Origin: Rhodobacter sp.
GTDB taxonomy: Bacteria; Pseudomonadota; Alphaproteobacteria; Rhodobacterales; Rhodobacteraceae
Direction: 5' to 3'
NCBI GenBank assembly: GCA_027482795.1
Contig: JAIXVS010000232.1
Location: 1 to 9,040 of the forward strand
DNA length: 9,040 bases
The notes beneath the pieces were generated by a model. It was not told the DNA's origin. It saw nothing but the letters and a program-made list of their open reading frames with translations, and searched no databases. Positions 6,088 to 9,040 of the stretch are shown one piece after another. Made by a program: the position numbers and the translations under genes. Position 1 is the first letter of the stretch. Each line of letters begins with the position of its first letter.

Positions 6088-6128
6088 ATCCTCGGGGGGT
6101 GAGGATCGAGGGGGGCGGAAGCCCCCCT
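6088..6128. repeat. Tandem GC-rich hairpins between convergent genes (REP-like or terminator element)
   Basis: Two stem-loops lie side by side: ATCCTC (6088-6093) with GAGGAT (6101-6106) around GGGGGGT, then an 8-bp stem A-GGGGGGC (6109-6116) with GCCCCCC-T (6121-6128) around the tetraloop GGAA. The flank CTTCTCTTTTTCTCAAATA on the left, next to a C/G-rich hairpin pair, resembles intergenic elements I recall as frequent in Rhodobacterales genomes. Position between two converging genes suits transcription termination from both sides. Neither strand has a clean T-run straight after a stem, so the mechanism is unclear. The rest of 6024-6173 shows nothing else. Confidence 0.5.
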
Positions 6129-6173
6129 ACAAGCGGTTGGGGCAAAAGCAAGCTTGGGCAAAGGCAGACCGCC

Positions 6174-6521
6174 TTACGCGCGCGGCAAATACCCTACGGG
6201 CGCGTTTTCGTCGCGGAAATAATCCAGCGCCGCGCTTTCGACCACTTTCGTCGCGCGCTTAAAGTCGCAAATCAGCATATCGCCCTCTTGGCGCGAGGCG
6301 ACGATCAGGCATTGAAATTCGTGCCGCGCGCCATCAAACACATCGACCAACCCGCGCAAATGGGTGGTGATCCCACCGTCCAGCGCAAAGCCATCTTTCC
6401 AAAACTTCAAAATCGGAAAGACCTGCCCGCCCACATCCACCCGCAGCCGCGATTTGCGCGTCAGCGCTGCTTTGCGCGCCGCATCCAAACCGTCTTGCAC
6501 ATCTTTAGGTAGAAATTGCAT
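6174..6521 (-). CDS. Conserved-looking hypothetical protein, 115 residues
   Basis: I do not recognise this protein with certainty. It is soluble, with no signal peptide or membrane segment. A helical start (LPKDVQDGLDAARKAALT, 4-21) is followed by a probably beta-rich body: SRLRVDVGGQVFPILKFW, GFALDGG, LRGLVDVFDG, EFQCLIVASRQEGDMLICDFKRAT. The order of a basic RLRV strand, a GFAL strand, an LRG-VD strand and a late FKRAT strand recalls PilZ-like beta barrels. However, the RxxxR and D/NxSxxG cyclic-di-GMP motifs are absent, so that idea is weak. The start ATG 6521 has a good AAGGGA site 6-11 bases upstream. Codon use is like its neighbours. It lies downstream of smc and a second unknown gene on the same strand but after a 129-base spacer, so it may have its own promoter. 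It ends at TAA before the paired hairpins. Confidence 0.8.
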   Translation of the reverse strand: MQFLPKDVQDGLDAARKAALTRKSRLRVDVGGQVFPILKFWKDGFALDGGITTHLRGLVDVFDGARHEFQCLIVASRQEGDMLICDFKRATKVVESAALDYFRDENAPVGYLPRA

Positions 6522-6611
6522 GGCTTCCCTTTCGCCGATTGCTTAAAGATGCATCGCAAAAGGTTAATTTCTTGTCAGATTCACGCCACAGCGCCAAAAA
6601 TGCCAAATCTG

Positions 6612-6628
6612 TTGCATAAATGCTGCAA
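6612..6628. promoter_or_regulatory. TTGCA-N7-TGCAA dyad in the spacer between two unknown genes
   Basis: TTGCA (6612-6616) and TGCAA (6624-6628) form a 17-bp inverted repeat, with a second small dyad GCAT-AA-ATGC inside (6614-6623). It lies 91 bases upstream of the 115-residue gene and 23 bases downstream of the 113-residue gene. It could be a regulator site, but a repeat this short can arise by chance. The remaining part of the 6522-6650 spacer has only poor promoter-like boxes (such as CTGACA on the minus strand) and no clear terminator. Confidence 0.2.
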
Positions 6629-6650
6629 ACGGGGCGCAAGCGGCCCGTGG

Positions 6651-6992
6651 CTACATCCCTTCGTCCATCTGCCGCGTCTCGCGCCGCCATGTCGTGCAGT
6701 TTGCCACCATAGACTCGACCAAATCCGCCCAGCGCGCCAAATCCTCCGCGCCGCCCAAAAACTGCATCCGCGTCTCGCCCAAATCGACATCCAGCGGCGC
6801 ATCGGGGTGCTGGGCATTCCACGCCGCGCGCTGCGCCTCACTCGCGCGCAGCGGCCATGCGATGGCAAAGCGCCACTGCGGCCCCTCTGGGGTTACGGTA
6901 AACTCTGGCACAGCGGCATAGGTGCGGGCATAGATCACGCCGCCCGCCTCTTCGACCCCCACAAACCCCGCCGCCTGCATCGCTTGCAGCAT
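6651..6992 (-). CDS. Hypothetical protein, 113 residues, coupled to smc
   Basis: I cannot assign a family. The protein is soluble, with no membrane segment or signal peptide. It begins MLQAMQAAGFVGVEEAGG, followed by strand-like IYARTYAAVPEFTVTP, a WRFAIAWPLR stretch, then DVDLGETRMQFLGG and a helical region EDLARWADLVESMVANCTTW before a charged tail (RRETRQMDEGM). The start ATG (6990-6992) shares its A with the last base of the smc TGA, giving TGATG. An in-frame GTG three bases earlier (6995) is an alternative giving 114 residues. Either way the gene overlaps smc and should be translated by coupling, which suggests a co-expressed and possibly functionally linked protein. It does not resemble ScpA or ScpB, the usual SMC partners. 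Its stop is TAG. Confidence 0.8.
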   Translation of the reverse strand: MLQAMQAAGFVGVEEAGGVIYARTYAAVPEFTVTPEGPQWRFAIAWPLRASEAQRAAWNAQHPDAPLDVDLGETRMQFLGGAEDLARWADLVESMVANCTTWRRETRQMDEGM

Positions 6993-9040
6993 CACGCCAC
7001 CAGCGCCTCGGCCCGTTTCAGATCAACCGACACCAGTTGCGAAACCCCCTGCTCGGCCATGGTTACGCCAAACAACCGATCCATCCGCGACATGGTCACC
7101 GCATGGTGCGTGATGATCAAAAACCGCGTTTCGGTGCGGCGCGTCATCTCGTCCAGCAAATCGCAGAAACGGGTCACGTTGGCATCGTCCAGCGGCGCGT
7201 CCACCTCGTCCAGCACACAAATCGGCGCGGGGTTGGCCAAGAAAACACCAAAAATCAGCGCCAGCGCGGTCAGCGTCTGCTCGCCGCCAGACAGCAGGCT
7301 TAGGGTCGACAGTTTCTTGCCGGGCGGTTGGCACATAATCTCTAGCCCCGCCTCTAGCGGGTCATCCGATTCCACCAGCACCAGCCGCGCCTCGCCCCCA
7401 CCAAACAAATGGCTAAACAGCGTGGCGAAATTGGCGTTGACCTGATCGAAGGCTGCAAGCAACCGCTCGCGCCCTTCGCGGTTCAGGCTGCCAATGCCCG
7501 CGCGCAGTTTCTTAATCGCCTCTTCCAGATCCAGCTTTTCTTGCGCCAATTGGTCGTATTCTGCGGTGATCTCTTTCGCGTCTTCCTCGGCGCGCAGATT
7601 CACCGCGCCCAAAGCCTCGCGCGCGCGCTTTAGCCGCTGCACTTCGCTGTCCAAATGCTCGGCGCTGTGCATTTTGTCGGGGTCAATCTTCAACGTATCC
7701 AGAAGCTGGCCAGGCGTCGCCCCCGCCTCTTCGGCAATCCGCTCCACCGCCAGCGTCACAGTTTCCACGGCGGCATCCACCCGCGCCTCGGCCCGTGCGC
7801 GCATCTCGCGCGCCTCGCCTGCGCGGCGCTCGCAGTCGCGCTCGCCCTGCACGGCTTCGCGCAAGGCCCCCTCGGCGGCAGACAGCGCATCGGCCGCCCG
7901 CGCGCGCCGCTTTTGCGCATCATCAATCGCGCTGGCCATTTCGGCGCGCTTTGCAGCAATGTCGCTGGGCGCGCTGGATGCGCCTTGCAATTCGCCCTCT
8001 GCCTCGGCTTTGCGGGCGTCCAACTCGCCCATACGGCGCGCGGCGCTGTCCAAACGCTGCGTCCAACCGTTCAACTCCTTCGCCGCATCTTGCGTGCGGC
8101 GCACCCGCGCCTCGCCTTCGCGGCGCAATTCTTCCTGCGCCGACCTGCGCGACATCATGGTTATGCGCGCGGCTTCAACGGCGATCTTCACCTCGTCCAC
8201 CAAGGCGCGCGCGCTGCCCAAATCGGGCAAATCGCGCAAGGATGCCGCCGCCTCCTCCAGCACGGCGCGGGCATCTGCCCCATCGTCCAAGTGCCGCGAC
8301 AGCGCCAGCAGCGCCGCCTCTAGCTTGCCCTGCGCAATCGATGTATCAGCCTCGGCCCGCGCGCTCGCCCGCGCCGCATCGCTGACATGGCCGTCCGCAG
8401 CGCGCCGCGCCTCGCGGGCCATTTGATCGGCGCGGGCCAAATCGCCCAGCCGCGTTTGCAGTGCCAAATGCGCCGCCGTTGCCTCGGCCAATTGCGCCTC
8501 AAGCACGGCTAAATCGGCGCGCGCAGCGCTTAGGCGGTTGCGCTGAATAAGCCGCTGCGCCGCCGCCGATGGCGCGTCTTTCGCGGCAATGCGCAAGCCA
8601 TCCCAGCGAAACAAATCCCCCTCGCGCGTGACCAGCCGCTGCCCCGCCGCAAGCAGGGGCTGCAACGCCGCGCCCTGCCCCGCCGCAACCAGCCCAATTT
8701 GCGCCAAACGCCGCGCCAAAACGGGCGGCGCGGTGACATGCTGGGCAAGCGGCTCCACCCCCGCAGGCAGGCGCGGCGCATCGATCAAATCGGGCAAGCG
8801 CGCCCAGCCAGTCTGCCCGCCCGCCGCAATTTCAGGGCTGCGCAGATCATCGGCCAGCGCCGCGCCCAGCGCCAGCTCGTAGCCCGCCGCCACCGACAGC
8901 ATGTCCAAAAGCTGCCCGCCCGTGCCTGCATCGCGCTCTACCAGCTTGGTCAAAGCGGCCACCTCGGCGCGCAGGGCGGCCGCCTCGCCCTCGGCCTCAG
9001 ATTTCGCGGCCCGCGCCAGCGCCTCGTCCGTTTGCGCCGC
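6992..9040 (-). CDS. smc: Chromosome segregation protein SMC, C-terminal ~58% (5' end beyond the window)
   Basis: SMC is the ATPase core of the bacterial condensin, which with ScpA and ScpB loops and compacts the chromosome and helps segregate origins. The frame is open to the last base of the window, so the N-terminal head with Walker A and most of the first coil are outside. Visible residues 1-42 are coiled coil. Residues 43-166 are the hinge (GGQLLDMLSVAAGYELALGA through the basic end at RNRL). From about 167 to 560 an Ala/Glu/Arg-rich antiparallel coil continues, followed by the ATPase half: signature LSGGEQ (583-588, bases 7277-7294), Walker B CVLDEVDAPLDDAN (start near 608) and the H-loop region LIITHHAVTM. 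The GTG at 8962 is an internal Val, not a start. The very Ala-rich coil is typical of high-GC alphaproteobacteria. The next gene overlaps its stop codon. Confidence 0.97.
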   Translation of the reverse strand, partial: AAQTDEALARAAKSEAEGEAAALRAEVAALTKLVERDAGTGGQLLDMLSVAAGYELALGAALADDLRSPEIAAGGQTGWARLPDLIDAPRLPAGVEPLAQHVTAPPVLARRLAQIGLVAAGQGAALQPLLAAGQRLVTREGDLFRWDGLRIAAKDAPSAAAQRLIQRNRLSAARADLAVLEAQLAEATAAHLALQTRLGDLARADQMAREARRAADGHVSDAARASARAEADTSIAQGKLEAALLALSRHLDDGADARAVLEEAAASLRDLPDLGSARALVDEVKIAVEAARITMMSRRSAQEELRREGEARVRRTQDAAKELNGWTQRLDSAARRMGELDARKAEAEGELQGASSAPSDIAAKRAEMASAIDDAQKRRARAADALSAAEGALREAVQGERDCERRAGEAREMRARAEARVDAAVETVTLAVERIAEEAGATPGQLLDTLKIDPDKMHSAEHLDSEVQRLKRAREALGAVNLRAEEDAKEITAEYDQLAQEKLDLEEAIKKLRAGIGSLNREGRERLLAAFDQVNANFATLFSHLFGGGEARLVLVESDDPLEAGLEIMCQPPGKKLSTLSLLSGGEQTLTALALIFGVFLANPAPICVLDEVDAPLDDANVTRFCDLLDEMTRRTETRFLIITHHAVTMSRMDRLFGVTMAEQGVSQLVSVDLKRAEALVA

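Noticed and set aside
6548..6555. GATGCATC palindrome upstream of the 115-residue gene
   Set aside because: It is too short to distinguish from chance and has no partner repeat nearby.
7494..8426. Long plus-strand open frame opposite smc (310 residues)
   Set aside because: It is Ser/Ala/Arg-rich low-complexity translation from the reverse of an Ala-rich coiled coil, in high-GC DNA with few stops. There is no domain or ribosome-binding site.
1..9040. CRISPR array, prophage, insertion sequence, integron, tRNA or rRNA
   Set aside because: No regularly spaced repeats, transposase or integrase motifs, terminal inverted repeats or recognisable tRNA/rRNA sequence were seen. Gene content is core chromosomal.

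Overview
This window looks like ordinary chromosomal DNA from a Rhodobacterales-type alphaproteobacterium. The signs are high GC with heavy use of GCG/CGC codons, an adjacent def/def-like/fmt cluster, a full-length-type SMC gene, a TRIC/UPF0126 channel gene, and a GC-rich paired hairpin of the kind common between genes in this order. The taxonomic call is inferred from protein style and gene content, not from a database search. Almost all of the window is coding, and no stretch without a gene exceeds about 170 bases.

Layout. (1) 1-1093, plus strand: the 3' part of rnhA (RNase HI), overlapped by 4 bases (ATGA) by a TRIC-family membrane channel gene. (2) 1090-1824, minus strand: an FkbM-type SAM methyltransferase, convergent with the channel gene so that the two stop codons interlock. 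(3) 1930-2442, plus strand: a small TetR-like regulator, divergent from the methyltransferase. Their shared spacer holds a 16-bp dyad. (4) 2443-4681, minus strand, transcribed right to left: canonical def, then a def paralogue with altered active-site residues (4-base overlap), then fmt, then a small GlsB/YeaQ-type membrane protein. Def and Fmt act at opposite ends of the N-formylmethionine cycle: Fmt formylates initiator Met-tRNA and Def removes the formyl group from new proteins. (5) 4682-4853: a spacer with a marked AT-rich segment near 4760-4840. It carries three inverted repeats and divergent promoter space for def and the aminotransferase gene. (6) 4854-6023, plus strand: a MalY/PatB-type PLP-dependent C-S lyase/aminotransferase interrupted by one in-frame TAG at codon 294, with the frame otherwise open to a normal C-terminus. 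(7) 6024-6173: a spacer with tandem GC-rich hairpins between convergent genes. (8) 6174-9040, minus strand: the C-terminal ~58% of smc (hinge, coil, LSGGEQ, Walker B), a 113-residue unknown gene overlapping the smc stop as TGATG, and after a 129-base spacer a separate 115-residue unknown gene.

I did not find a convincing undescribed system. The points most worth a second look are the def paralogue in which the metal-ligand Cys and catalytic Glu positions are Ser and Gln, the single amber codon in the C-S lyase gene, the overlapping (mutually exclusive) inverted repeats upstream of def, and the small unknown gene translationally coupled to smc.
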